From Pseudomonas fluorescens (GTDB taxonomy: Bacteria > Pseudomonadota > Gammaproteobacteria > Pseudomonadales > Pseudomonadaceae), in NCBI RefSeq assembly GCF_000730425.1, contig NZ_CP008896.1, positions 1,364,001 through 1,428,000 on the forward strand: a stretch of DNA of 64,000 nucleotides, given 5' to 3'. Shown in pieces: positions 31,468 through 39,977 of the stretch. The position numbers and the translations under genes are program-made. How positions within the stretch are numbered: position 1 is the stretch's first letter; each line of letters opens with the position of its first letter. The notes beneath the pieces are model-generated. The model was not told the DNA's origin. It did no database searches and was given only the letters and a program-made list of their open reading frames with translations.

Positions 31468-32274
31468 ATGAGCGATTTCAACACCGTGGAACTGGTGCAC
31501 GACCCCCGTGGCTTTGCCACGCTGTGGTTGAGCCGGGAAGAGAAAAACAACGCGTTCAACGCCGAAATGATCCGTGAGCTGATCATTGCCCTGGACCAGG
31601 TGCAGGCCGACGCCTCCCTGCGCTTTTTGCTGGTGCGCGGGCGCGGCAAGCACTTCAGCGCCGGCGCGGACCTGGCCTGGATGCAACAGTCGGCCGAGCT
31701 GGACTACCACACCAACCTCGACGACGCCCGCGAGCTGGCAGAGTTGATGTACAACCTGGCCAAACTGAAGATCCCGACCCTGGCAGTGGTCCAGGGCGCG
31801 GCCTATGGCGGCGCGCTGGGCCTGATCAGTTGTTGCGACATGGCCATTGGCGCCGATGATGCGCAGTTCTGCCTGTCGGAGGTGCGCATCGGCCTCGCGC
31901 CGGCAGTCATCAGCCCGTTTGTGGTGCAGGCGATTGGCGAGCGCGCGGCACGGCGCTACGCCTTGACCGCAGAACGCTTCGATGGCCGGCAGGCACAGGC
32001 CATCGGGCTATTGGCGCAAAGCTATCCCGCTGACGAACTGAACCAGCAGGTCGAGCAATGGACCGCCAATCTGTTGCTCAACAGCCCCGCCGCCATGCGC
32101 GCCAGCAAGGATTTGCTGCGCGAAGTGGGTAATGGCGCGCTCACCCCGGCGTTGCGCCGCTACTGCGAAAACGCCATTTCGCGCATCCGCGTCAGTGCCG
32201 AAGGCCAGGAAGGCCTGCGTGCGTTTTTGCAAAAGCGTGCACCCAGCTGGCAATCCCAGGAGCCTCGTTCATGA
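31468..32274 (+). CDS. liuC: Enoyl-CoA hydratase/isomerase family protein, methylglutaconyl-CoA hydratase
   Basis: 268 residues of the crotonase fold, with oxyanion-hole motifs KHFSAGADLAWM (about 55-66) and QGAAYGGALGLISCCDMAI (about 108-126). In this operon it should hydrate 3-methylglutaconyl-CoA to HMG-CoA, which mvaB then cleaves. It is 14 bp after liuB and its TGA overlaps the ATG of liuD (ATGA). Confidence 0.93.
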   Translation: MSDFNTVELVHDPRGFATLWLSREEKNNAFNAEMIRELIIALDQVQADASLRFLLVRGRGKHFSAGADLAWMQQSAELDYHTNLDDARELAELMYNLAKLKIPTLAVVQGAAYGGALGLISCCDMAIGADDAQFCLSEVRIGLAPAVISPFVVQAIGERAARRYALTAERFDGRQAQAIGLLAQSYPADELNQQVEQWTANLLLNSPAAMRASKDLLREVGNGALTPALRRYCENAISRIRVSAEGQEGLRAFLQKRAPSWQSQEPRS

Positions 32275-34223
32275 CTTCACCGTTGATTACCTGTGTGCTG
32301 GTGGCCAACCGCGGCGAAATCGCCTGCCGGGTCATGCGCACGGCCAAGGCGCTGGGCATGACCACCGTTGCCGTGCATAGCGCCACTGACCGCGATGCTC
32401 GCCACAGCCGCGAAGCCGATATCCGTGTGGACCTGGGCGGCAGCAAGGCCGTCGACAGCTACCTGCAGATCGACAAGTTGATTGCCGCCGCCAAGGCCAG
32501 CGGCGCCCAGGCGATTCATCCAGGCTATGGCTTTCTTTCCGAAAACCCGGGGTTTGCGCGGGCGATTGAAGACGCCGGGCTGATTTTTCTCGGCCCGCCC
32601 GCCTCGGCCATCGATGCCATGGGCAGCAAGTCTGCGGCCAAGGCCTTGATGGAAACAGCTGGCGTGCCGTTGGTGCCGGGGTATCACGGCACCGGCCAGG
32701 ACCTGGAAACTTTCCGCCAGGCGGCCGAGCGCATTGGCTACCCGGTGCTGCTCAAAGCGACTGCGGGTGGCGGCGGCAAAGGCATGAAAGTGGTCGAGGA
32801 CGAAAGCCAACTGGCCGAAGCCCTGGCCTCGGCCCAGCGCGAAGCACTGTCCTCGTTTGGCAATGCGCAGATGTTGGTGGAGAAGTACCTGATCAAACCG
32901 CGTCACGTGGAGATCCAGGTGTTTGCCGACCAGCATGGCCATTGCCTGTACCTCAATGAGCGCGACTGCTCGATCCAGCGTCGCCACCAGAAAGTCGTCG
33001 AGGAAGCACCGGCGCCCGGCCTCAGCCCTGCCCTGCGCCAGGCCATGGGCGAGGCCGCGGTGCGTGCGGCCCAGGCGATTGGCTATGTAGGCGCCGGCAC
33101 CGTGGAGTTCCTGCTGGATGCACGCGGTGAGTTCTTCTTCATGGAGATGAACACCCGTTTGCAGGTGGAACACCCGGTCACCGAGGCCATCACCGGCCTG
33201 GACCTGGTGGCCTGGCAGATTCGCGTGGCCCAAGGCGAGCCGCTGCCAATGACCCAGGAGCAGGTGCCGCTGCGCGGCCACGCCATCGAAGTGCGGCTGT
33301 ATGCCGAAGACCCGGCCAATGATTTTTTGCCGGCCACCGGGCATCTGGCGCTGTACCGTGAATCGGCGCCAGGCCCGGGACGCCGGGTGGACAGTGGTGT
33401 CGAGCAGGGCGACGACGTCTCGCCCTTCTACGACCCGATGCTCGGCAAACTGATTGCCTGGGGCGAAGACCGCGAACAGGCGCGCCTGCGCCTTTTGAGC
33501 ATGCTGGATGAATTTGCGGTCGGCGGCTTGAAGACCAACCTGGGCTTTCTGCGGCGCATCATCGGCCACCCTGCGTTCGCCGCAGCGCAGTTGGATACCG
33601 GGTTTATTCCCCGGTACCAGGAGCAACTGCTGCCCGCCCCCAGCGCGTTGAGCGATGAGTTCTGGCAGGCGGCGGGCCATGCATTTATGCAAAGCCAACG
33701 GCCTCGGCTGCGGGACGACGACCCCGCCTCGCCCTGGGCTGCCACGCTGGGTTTTCGGGCGGGGCTGCCCGCCGAGACCTCACTGCATGTGAGCTGCGAC
33801 GGCCAGGACCGCCTGGTAACGCTGCAAACCGCCACCGCGCCGCAACTGCGCGACGAGCACTTGCTGATCGAGGACGCTGGCATACGCCGCTCGCACCTGG
33901 CAGTGCGCCATGGGCAGACGCTGTTCCTGCGCTGGCAAGGTGAGATGCGCCGTGTGACGCTGTTTGATCCGATCGCCGCCGCCGATGCCGGGTACGCCCA
34001 TCAGGGTGGGCTCGCTGCACCGATGAACGGCAGCATCGTACGGGTGCTGGTGGACGTCGGGCAGGCGGTCGAGGCCGGTGCGCAACTGGTGGTGCTCGAA
34101 GCCATGAAGATGGAACACAGCATCCGCGCGCCCCACGGGGGGGTGGTCAAGGCGCTGTATTGCCAGGAAGGCGAAATGGTCTGCGAAGGCAGCGCCTTGG
34201 TGGAATTGGAGGCCCAGGCCTAG
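32271..34223 (+). CDS. liuD: Methylcrotonyl-CoA carboxylase alpha (biotin-containing) subunit
   Basis: 650 residues: biotin carboxylase with ATP-grasp (about 1-445; ATP loop KATAGGGGKGMK, catalytic EMNTRLQVEHPVTE), a linking BT-type region, and a C-terminal biotinyl domain with the attachment motif EAMKMEH (Lys about 613). It carboxylates biotin with bicarbonate and ATP for LiuB. The stop codon TAG lies in a CTAG shared with the stop of the convergent repressor gene. Confidence 0.96.
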   Translation: MTSPLITCVLVANRGEIACRVMRTAKALGMTTVAVHSATDRDARHSREADIRVDLGGSKAVDSYLQIDKLIAAAKASGAQAIHPGYGFLSENPGFARAIEDAGLIFLGPPASAIDAMGSKSAAKALMETAGVPLVPGYHGTGQDLETFRQAAERIGYPVLLKATAGGGGKGMKVVEDESQLAEALASAQREALSSFGNAQMLVEKYLIKPRHVEIQVFADQHGHCLYLNERDCSIQRRHQKVVEEAPAPGLSPALRQAMGEAAVRAAQAIGYVGAGTVEFLLDARGEFFFMEMNTRLQVEHPVTEAITGLDLVAWQIRVAQGEPLPMTQEQVPLRGHAIEVRLYAEDPANDFLPATGHLALYRESAPGPGRRVDSGVEQGDDVSPFYDPMLGKLIAWGEDREQARLRLLSMLDEFAVGGLKTNLGFLRRIIGHPAFAAAQLDTGFIPRYQEQLLPAPSALSDEFWQAAGHAFMQSQRPRLRDDDPASPWAATLGFRAGLPAETSLHVSCDGQDRLVTLQTATAPQLRDEHLLIEDAGIRRSHLAVRHGQTLFLRWQGEMRRVTLFDPIAAADAGYAHQGGLAAPMNGSIVRVLVDVGQAVEAGAQLVVLEAMKMEHSIRAPHGGVVKALYCQEGEMVCEGSALVELEAQA

Positions 34224-34867
34224 AACTTCACCGTGGCCTGCACTACGACACCGATGATCTGGCAGGCATCGGTCAACAGCGCCTTTGGATAGGTCGGGTT
34301 GAGCGGCACCAGGTAACGCTGGCCGCTTTCCTCGATCAACCTGCGAAAGGTCGCCTGACTGCTGCCGGCCCATTGGGCCACCACCAGTTTGCCGGGCTCG
34401 GCGTCGAGGGCCGGGTCCACCAGGATCATCATCCCATCGGCGATGCTCGGCCCACTGGGCGCGGTCATCGCATCGCCGGTCACCGGGAGCCAGAACGCTT
34501 CGCCGCTGGCGTCGTAGTCGCTGGCCTCAAACTGCACGGCCCCATAGGGCGACCGCGGCTCCTGCACCTGGCAGGGCTGTTTCCAGTCTTTCACGGGGTA
34601 GCGAAAATACGGGTTGTATTGGACGACCGGCACGGCTTCATCGCCTGCCGGGGCTTCGGCTTTCTCGCGGATCACCAGCGCGGCTTCCAGATAACCCAGG
34701 CCCAGCTCTTCGAGCACCCGGTTCATGTCGGCGAGGCTGGGTACCCGGCGCTTGCCCAACCAGTGGCCAATGCCGCCCTGGGACATGCCCATGCGTGCAG
34801 CCAGTTGGTTCTGCGTGACCTTGCGGGCCTTCATGTTGGCTTTGACCAACGCTATCCATTTATCCAT
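34220..34867 (-). CDS. XRE-family repressor with S24 (LexA/CI-like) domain lacking the Ser-Lys dyad
   Basis: 215 residues from MDKWIALVKANMKARK. The N-terminal helix-turn-helix (TQNQLAARMGMSQGGIGHWL, about 18-37) is followed by a S24 peptidase-like domain (about 105-210). Two things are odd. The motif GDSM reads GDAM (131-134), so the nucleophile Ser is Ala133. The general-base region, usually TVKRL, reads TFRRL, so Lys becomes Arg175. An Ala-Gly pair (74-75) sits in the linker where related repressors are cut. The fold matches phage/pyocin repressors such as PrtR, but no phage genes are nearby. Self-cleavage looks impossible; trans effects remain open. Confidence 0.87.
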   Translation of the reverse strand: MDKWIALVKANMKARKVTQNQLAARMGMSQGGIGHWLGKRRVPSLADMNRVLEELGLGYLEAALVIREKAEAPAGDEAVPVVQYNPYFRYPVKDWKQPCQVQEPRSPYGAVQFEASDYDASGEAFWLPVTGDAMTAPSGPSIADGMMILVDPALDAEPGKLVVAQWAGSSQATFRRLIEESGQRYLVPLNPTYPKALLTDACQIIGVVVQATVKF

Positions 34868-34933
34868 GGGGGCAGACAATACCGGGTGTATTCGCGGCGA
34901 CAATAAACAGTTTGTAGTAATCAATCAAATGAC

Positions 34934-35344
34934 ATGAATACAGATCGTATTATTATCAGTCCCACCTGTTCACCTCCCACCCAGAGCACCGACCTTATGA
35001 CCACAACCCCGGATCACCTGCCTGGCACACCTGACAACGACGAAATAAAGTGCTTGCAGGGCAGCGAAGCCGCCCGACGGGCACTGGATTACTACCTGAA
35101 AGAAGATACGGCCCCAGCATCGGGCGATGTAGCCTGGTTCGAGGCCAACCCCACTGTCAGCAGCGAAGAAGCCCTGATCCACGCCTCAGACCTGCTGCGC
35201 AGCGCCGCCGCCATCGCGTATGAACTGGCGAACAACAAGCTGGGAGGCCCCAGGGACCTGGCGTTTTCGGTGGTGTACCTGATCGATATGGCCAAGGCCA
35301 TGCTGGAACGTCCACTGCAACTGCCAGGCGGGAAAACCCCTTGA
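34934..35344 (+). CDS. Small DUF3077/DUF6124-like protein
   Basis: 136 residues if the first ATG (34934) is used; MTTTPDHLPG at 34997 is an alternative start. The C-terminal half is helical and acidic with the block ALIHASDLLRSAAAIAYELANN, which I associate with Pseudomonas DUF3077 (DUF6124) proteins of unknown role. It is divergent from the S24-type repressor across 66 AT-rich bases, so the repressor may control it. No signal peptide or membrane segment is seen. Confidence 0.75.
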   Translation: MNTDRIIISPTCSPPTQSTDLMTTTPDHLPGTPDNDEIKCLQGSEAARRALDYYLKEDTAPASGDVAWFEANPTVSSEEALIHASDLLRSAAAIAYELANNKLGGPRDLAFSVVYLIDMAKAMLERPLQLPGGKTP

Positions 35345-35401
35345 GCCGATAAGCGTGCAGGAACAGAAGGAAAAATATTTCTATCAGGCAGATAAAAACA
35401 T

Positions 35402-35433
35402 TTGACTTGCAAATGATAATGATTATTATTGCA
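35402..35433 (+). promoter_or_regulatory. Fur-boxed promoter of prrF
   Basis: A TTGACT box (35402-35407) and a TATTAT box (35424-35429) are 16 bp apart. The interval and the -10 lie inside the AT-rich imperfect palindrome TGCAAATGATAATGATTATT and its extension to 35433, which matches the GATAATGAT repeats of a Fur box. Iron-loaded Fur would block transcription. Confidence 0.85.
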
Positions 35434-35435
35434 AG

Positions 35436-35550
35436 CAGCTGGTCGCGAGATCAGTCGATAGACCAAGGGACCTTAGGTCGGACTCTTGGAATATCTCCTC
35501 ATCAGGCTAATCACGGTTTTTGACCCGGCTCTTTGGCCGGGTCTTTTTTT
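35436..35550 (+). ncRNA. prrF: PrrF-type iron-responsive small RNA
   Basis: About 115 nt. The 5' end reads CTGGTCGCGAGATCAG and the central antisense region ATATCTCCTCATCAGGCTAA is followed by TCACGGTTTTTGACCCGGC and a terminator. These are the blocks I recall as conserved in Pseudomonas PrrF RNAs, which under iron starvation pair with mRNAs of iron-using proteins such as sodB and sdh. Only one copy is present here, unlike the tandem prrF1-prrF2 of P. aeruginosa. The Fur box just upstream agrees. Confidence 0.88.
35522..35550 (+). terminator. Rho-independent terminator of prrF
   Basis: GACCCGGC-tctttg-GCCGGGTC followed by seven or more T residues. Confidence 0.93.
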
Positions 35551-35823
35551 TGCCAGTTATTCTGGCGTGGCTTCAGGCTAATGAAGACTGTGTGTTGCTT
35601 GATGGCGCGCATGGTAGCAAAAGACCATCGCCGAAAGAAAGCCGATAAAGCGCTCTGGCCCGGTTCTTTCCAAATTAGCACTTGAGAATCAATCTCATAG
35701 ACTCTAAGCTGCTGCTGCGTCACGGATGACGCCCCCTTCCCTCTCGCGTTAATTTGCCCCCAGACTTTCCCCCGTGCCTGTGTAAACTGCCCGCCACAAC
35801 TCTCATATTCAGGCAATCAGACT
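35551..35823. other. Gap between prrF and the carboxypeptidase gene
   Basis: No convincing gene is seen in these 273 bases. They contain a small inverted repeat, TGAGAATCAATCTCA (35683-35697), somewhat like a Fur or other operator, and presumably the promoter of the next gene. A minus-strand open frame through here also crosses the prrF terminator and has no ribosome binding site, so it is not called. Confidence 0.5.
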
Positions 35824-36975
35824 ATGACCGTGGCCTTGACCTCCATCAAAATCAGCACCGATTTCGACAGCGGTAATATCCAGGTGCTCGACACCAGCGA
35901 TGCCCACCAGTTGCTGCTGGCAATCAAACCCGATACCCGTAGCCAGCACTTCCAATGGTTCCACTTCAAGGCCGAAGGGATGCACATTGGTCATACCCAT
36001 ACCTTTCGCCTGAGCAACGCCGGCCAATCCTCCTACAAACATGCCTGGAGTGGCTACAACGCCGTGGCGTCCTACGACCATATCAATTGGTTCCGGGTGC
36101 CGACGCGCTTTGATGGCGAAACCTTGCACATCGACTTCAAGACCGAGCAAAAACATGCCTGGCTCGCCTACTTCGAGCCCTATAGCCGCGAGCGTCACAA
36201 TTGGCTGATCGGCCAGGCGCTGAACCGCGCCGGCACGCAATTGCTGGCCACTGGCAAGAGCGTCGAAGGCCGTGATATTCCCCTGCTCCGCCGTGGCAAC
36301 GGTGACGCGGGGCAGCGCAAAGTGTGGATCATCGCCCAGCAACACCCCGGTGAGCACATGGCCGAGTGGTTTATGGAGGGCATCATCGAGCGCCTGCAAC
36401 AGGACGGTGATGATGAGTTGAAGAAGCTCCTGGCCGCCGCCGATCTCTACCTGGTGCCAAACATGAACCCGGACGGCGCGTTCCACGGCCATCTGCGCAC
36501 CAATGCCATGGGCCAGGACCTTAATCGTGCCTGGCAAAGCGCAAGCCAGGAGCAAAGCCCGGAAGTGCTGTTCGTCCAGCAGCAAATGGAGAAATACGGC
36601 GTCGACCTGTTCCTGGATATCCATGGCGATGAGGAAATCCCCTACGTGTTTACCGCAGGTTGTGAAGGCAACCCCGGCTACACGCCGCGTATCGAGAGCC
36701 TGGAAAAACACTTCCGCAGCCACTTGAGCGCTCTGACACGCGACTTCCAGACGACCCATGGCTACACCCGCGACTTACCGGGCCAGGCCAATATGACCCT
36801 GGCATGCAACAGCGTGGGCGAGAAGTTCGACTGCCTGTCCCTGACCCTGGAAATGCCGTTCAAGGACAACAACGACGCGCCCAACCCGCTTACCGGCTGG
36901 TCCGGCAAACGCTCCGGACAACTGGGCAAGGACGTGCTGAGCACCGTGGCGGATATGGTTGGCGTGCTGCGTTGA
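35824..36975 (+). CDS. M14-family zinc carboxypeptidase, cytosolic carboxypeptidase-like
   Basis: 383 residues with no signal peptide. An N-terminal beta domain (about 1-120) precedes the M14 fold. Zinc ligands are seen as QQHPGEHMAEW (His and Glu, about 177-187) and LDIHGDEE (His, about 266). The catalytic Glu lies in LTLEMPFKD (about 343). The layout matches bacterial homologues of eukaryotic cytosolic carboxypeptidases that trim C-terminal or side-chain glutamates. The bacterial substrate is not established. A GGGGGCTG/CAGCCCCC hairpin follows the stop. Confidence 0.9.
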   Translation: MTVALTSIKISTDFDSGNIQVLDTSDAHQLLLAIKPDTRSQHFQWFHFKAEGMHIGHTHTFRLSNAGQSSYKHAWSGYNAVASYDHINWFRVPTRFDGETLHIDFKTEQKHAWLAYFEPYSRERHNWLIGQALNRAGTQLLATGKSVEGRDIPLLRRGNGDAGQRKVWIIAQQHPGEHMAEWFMEGIIERLQQDGDDELKKLLAAADLYLVPNMNPDGAFHGHLRTNAMGQDLNRAWQSASQEQSPEVLFVQQQMEKYGVDLFLDIHGDEEIPYVFTAGCEGNPGYTPRIESLEKHFRSHLSALTRDFQTTHGYTRDLPGQANMTLACNSVGEKFDCLSLTLEMPFKDNNDAPNPLTGWSGKRSGQLGKDVLSTVADMVGVLR

Positions 36976-36988
36976 CCCTGCCCAGTCC

Positions 36989-37008
36989 GGGGGCTGGGTT
37001 CAGCCCCC
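36989..37008 (+). terminator. Hairpin after the carboxypeptidase gene, possible terminator
   Basis: GGGGGCTG-ggtt-CAGCCCCC is a perfect 8-bp stem 13 bp past the stop, but no T-run follows, so it may only protect the mRNA end. Confidence 0.45.
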
Positions 37009-37093
37009 CGCCACCTGCCGTACGTACCTCCAAGGTCTGCAAGCCGCCTGTATTGCCGGCCAAAGCCTGACGACAGCGTACCCACCTGGAAGC

Positions 37094-37262
37094 TCAGTCC
37101 TTGCCCAGCATGCTTTGCAGCACGCCATCCCGGCGAACCCAGCCATGGAACAACGCCGCCGCCAGATGCAACAACACCGTGAGAAACAACAAATAGGCGA
37201 GATACCCATGGGCCTTGCGCAGCACCGCAAACAACTGGGCATTGGCTGGCTTCACCCCGGTC
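37094..37262 (-). pseudogene. Cytochrome b561 gene remnant (3' end only)
   Basis: Minus-strand translation reads VKPANAQLFAVLRKAHGYLA, then a hydrophobic helix with LFLTVLLHLAAALFHGW, then VRRDGVLQSMLGKD and a stop at 37094-37096. This is the last helix and tail of a cytochrome b561-type protein, with the heme-ligand His context HLAAALFH. No start or upstream helices exist; homology ends near 37245-37262, where the remnant of an anti-sigma gene begins on the other strand. It is a deletion relic. Confidence 0.72.
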
Positions 37263-37508
37263 AGCGCGCGCCTGCTCAGCGCCGACCAGGGCGCGGCGGC
37301 GATGGCGCTCTACGAGAACCCACAAGGCCGGCGCATCAGTTTCTATGTTCGTCCACCGGGCCCACAGAACACCTTGTTGCCACGGGGCAGCCGCGGTGCC
37401 GATGGGCTCCAGGCCCAATACTGGTCCAGCCCCGGCTACAACTATGCGCTGGTCAGTCCAGAGGACGAGCCAAACACCCAACTGCTCAAGCAAACCCTGA
37501 GGTTCTAG
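37240..37508 (+). pseudogene. Anti-sigma factor gene remnant (3' end only)
   Basis: The plus frame gives AGFTPVSARLLSADQGAAAM, then YENPQGRRISFYVRPP and SSPGYNYALVSPEDE, ending LKQTLRF. This matches the C-terminal periplasmic part of ChrR/RsiW-type membrane anti-sigma factors. The zinc-binding N-terminus and membrane helix are missing. Codons upstream of about 37245 belong to the antisense cytochrome b remnant. Together they mark a deletion that removed the middle of a divergent cluster. Confidence 0.7.
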
Positions 37509-37520
37509 GACGCCAACGCC

Positions 37521-38624
37521 ATGTCTTTTCGAGATAATCGCCTGCCCTTGCTCAAACGGCTGCTGGGCAAAAAAACCACCAGCGAGCACGCGCCGGCCAT
37601 TCACCGGTTCTTCGCGGACAAGGCCCGGCAACAGGGCTATACCCTCAGCCCCAGCCAGTTGCTGGTGATCGACGCCATGGCCCGGCAGGCTGCGCACCTG
37701 CTGGCCCAGCGCCCGACCCGCAGCCTGTACCTGCACGGTGCCGTCGGCCGGGGCAAAAGCTGGCTGCTGGACGGTTTTTTCCAGGCCCTGCCGTTGCCGG
37801 ACAAGCAGCGAGTGCATTTCCACGACTTTTTCGCCCGCCTGCACCGCGGCATGTTTGCCCATCGCCAGCAGGCCGATGCCCTGGCCGCCACCCTGGATCA
37901 ATTGCTCGACGGCTGCCGGGTGCTGTGTTTCGACGAATTCCATGTGCATGACATCGGCGACGCGATGTTGATCAGCCGGTTGTTCAAGGCGCTGTTCGAG
38001 CGGGGCATCCTGGTTCTGCTCACGTCCAACTATCCGCCACAGGGCTTGCTGCCCAACCCGCTGTACCACCAGCGCTTCAAACCCGTGATCGACTTGATCG
38101 GCGCACGCATGGACGTCATGCAAATCAGCGCGCCCCAGGACTACCGGGGCTTGCCCCAGAATCACCGGCAGCAGCGCTTCAGCCATGGCCAGTACGTATG
38201 GCCCGGCACCCCGACCCAACGCCGCGAACTGCGGGTGCCCGCCACCGATGGCCCGCCCCTGGCCCTGGCGGTCGGCGCGCGGCAACTGCACGTGCGCTGG
38301 CAACAGGCGCGCAGCCTGGCCTTGACCTTCAACGACCTGTGTGAACAACCCACTGCCGTGATGGATTACCTGCTGCTGTGCGAGGACTTCGACCACTGGA
38401 TCATCGACGACCTGCCACGGCTGGACCACTGCCCGATTGCCGTGCAGCAGCGGTTTATCAACCTGATCGACGTGCTGTACGACCAGGACAAGCACCTGAC
38501 CTTGCTGGGCCAACTGCCGCTGGCCGATGCCCTCGAAGGCCAGGCGATTGACCTGGCGCGCACCCGCAGCCGCCTGGGCCAGTTGCAACAAGTCAGCCCG
38601 TTGGCGCTCAAGCCGTTATCATGA
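37521..38624 (+). CDS. AFG1/ZapE-family P-loop ATPase
   Basis: 367 residues. Walker A is GAVGRGKS (about 73-80), Walker B VLCFDEFHVHDI (about 133-144), and a sensor-like LLTSNYPPQGL (about 170-180) follows, the standard ZapE order. ZapE is an ATPase that binds the division ring in E. coli; mitochondrial AFG1 helps turn over respiratory subunits. Pseudomonads usually have another zapE copy near the ribosomal protein and sspA genes, so this is probably a second paralogue. That is recalled, not shown here. The AGGA ribosome binding site is rather distant from the ATG. Confidence 0.85.
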   Translation: MSFRDNRLPLLKRLLGKKTTSEHAPAIHRFFADKARQQGYTLSPSQLLVIDAMARQAAHLLAQRPTRSLYLHGAVGRGKSWLLDGFFQALPLPDKQRVHFHDFFARLHRGMFAHRQQADALAATLDQLLDGCRVLCFDEFHVHDIGDAMLISRLFKALFERGILVLLTSNYPPQGLLPNPLYHQRFKPVIDLIGARMDVMQISAPQDYRGLPQNHRQQRFSHGQYVWPGTPTQRRELRVPATDGPPLALAVGARQLHVRWQQARSLALTFNDLCEQPTAVMDYLLLCEDFDHWIIDDLPRLDHCPIAVQQRFINLIDVLYDQDKHLTLLGQLPLADALEGQAIDLARTRSRLGQLQQVSPLALKPLS

Positions 38625-38659
38625 GCGCCTTTGCCCTTGTGAAGTGATCGAAGCTGTTC

Positions 38660-39964
38660 ATGGATACCCTTGCCCAACTCAAGGCTGGCCAACTGGCTGG
38701 CATCAAGCGCCTGGACCTGTCCTGCGGCCTGACGCAGTTCCCCCGGGAAATCTTCGACCTGGCCGACTCCCTGGAAATCCTCAACCTGAGCGGCAATGCC
38801 CTGCGCAGCCTGCCGGAGGACCTGCACCGCCTGCCCCTCCTGCGCGTGCTGTTTTGCTCGGACAACGCCTTTACCGAACTGCCGGCCTGCCTGGACCAAT
38901 GCCCGCAGTTGAGCATGGTCGGCTTCAAGGCCAACCAGATCGAGCACGTACCGGCTGCCGCGCTGGCGCCGCAGTTGCGCTGGCTGATCCTCACCGACAA
39001 CCGCATCCGCCACTTGCCGGATGAACTCGGTGAGCGGCCGCTGCTGCAAAAACTCATGCTGGCCGGCAACCGCCTGGAGCAACTGCCAGCAAGCCTGGCC
39101 CAGTGCCATAACCTCGAACTGCTGCGCATCGCCTCCAACCGCCTGACGCACTTGCCGCAATGGCTGCTGACACTGCCGCGCCTGACCTGGCTGGCCTATG
39201 CCGGCAACCCGGTGGAAAGCGCGGTGGAGACAGCCAGTGATGACGCGACACCGAATATTCCCTGGGCTGAGCTGGAACTGGCCGAGGTCTTGGGCGAAGG
39301 CGCTTCAGGGGTGATTCGCAAAGCGCTCTGGAAACCGTCGAACGCGCCTGTCGCGGTCAAACTCTATAAGGGCACCATCACCAGCGACGGTTCGCCGCTG
39401 CACGAAATGCAGGCCTGCATCGCCGCAGGGCGACACCCCAACCTGATCAAGGTGCAAGGCCGCGTGGTCGGCCACCCCGATGACCAGGCCGCCCTGGTGA
39501 TGGACCTGATCGACCCGAGCTACCGCAACCTCGCCGGCCTGCCAAGCCTGGCGTCCTGCACCCGGGATATCTATGACCCCACCACCCGTTTCAGCGCGGC
39601 GGTGGCATTGCGTATGGCACAGGGCATCGCCTCGGTGGCCGCACACCTGCACCGGCACGGCATCACCCATGGCGACCTGTATGGGCACAATATTCTGTGG
39701 AATGCCGAGGGTGATTGCTTGCTGGGGGACTTTGGCGCGGCATCGTTCCACGCCAACACCGACACCTTGGAGACCAGGGCGTTGCAACGCATTGAAGTGC
39801 GGGCGTTCGGGGTGTTGCTGGGGGAATTGCTGGAGCGGATTGACGAAGGCTTGAGCGATGAACAGCGCCTGGCGCTGGAGGTACTGCGTGACCACTGCTG
39901 CCAGCCGCAGGTGCTGGCACGACCGGCGCTCCAAGAGATCGAGACACTGCTGTCCTCACTCTGA
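38660..39964 (+). CDS. Leucine-rich repeat protein fused to a Ser/Thr protein kinase domain
   Basis: 434 residues. Residues 15-195 hold about seven or eight leucine-rich repeats of LxxLxLxxN type (IKRLDLSCGLTQFP, LEILNLSGNALRSLP, LQKLMLAGNRLEQLP). Residues 205-434 form a kinase: glycine loop GEGASG (about 211), VAVKLYK with the ATP-binding Lys (about 236), catalytic HGDLYGHNIL (about 336) and DFGA (about 357). The key catalytic residues look intact, so it may be active. No signal peptide is seen; cytosolic. Partner and substrate are unknown. It follows the ZapE-like gene by 35 bp. Confidence 0.88.
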   Translation: MDTLAQLKAGQLAGIKRLDLSCGLTQFPREIFDLADSLEILNLSGNALRSLPEDLHRLPLLRVLFCSDNAFTELPACLDQCPQLSMVGFKANQIEHVPAAALAPQLRWLILTDNRIRHLPDELGERPLLQKLMLAGNRLEQLPASLAQCHNLELLRIASNRLTHLPQWLLTLPRLTWLAYAGNPVESAVETASDDATPNIPWAELELAEVLGEGASGVIRKALWKPSNAPVAVKLYKGTITSDGSPLHEMQACIAAGRHPNLIKVQGRVVGHPDDQAALVMDLIDPSYRNLAGLPSLASCTRDIYDPTTRFSAAVALRMAQGIASVAAHLHRHGITHGDLYGHNILWNAEGDCLLGDFGAASFHANTDTLETRALQRIEVRAFGVLLGELLERIDEGLSDEQRLALEVLRDHCCQPQVLARPALQEIETLLSSL

Positions 39965-39977
39965 AACGCCATGTGAA

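Noticed and set aside
34220..35344. A prophage or pyocin cluster, suggested by the S24-type repressor.
   Set aside because: Neighbours are liuD, a small DUF3077-like gene, prrF and a carboxypeptidase. No integrase, lysis or tail gene is present.
35511..35816. A 101-codon minus-strand frame after prrF.
   Set aside because: It crosses the prrF terminator, has no good ribosome binding site and no recognisable domain.
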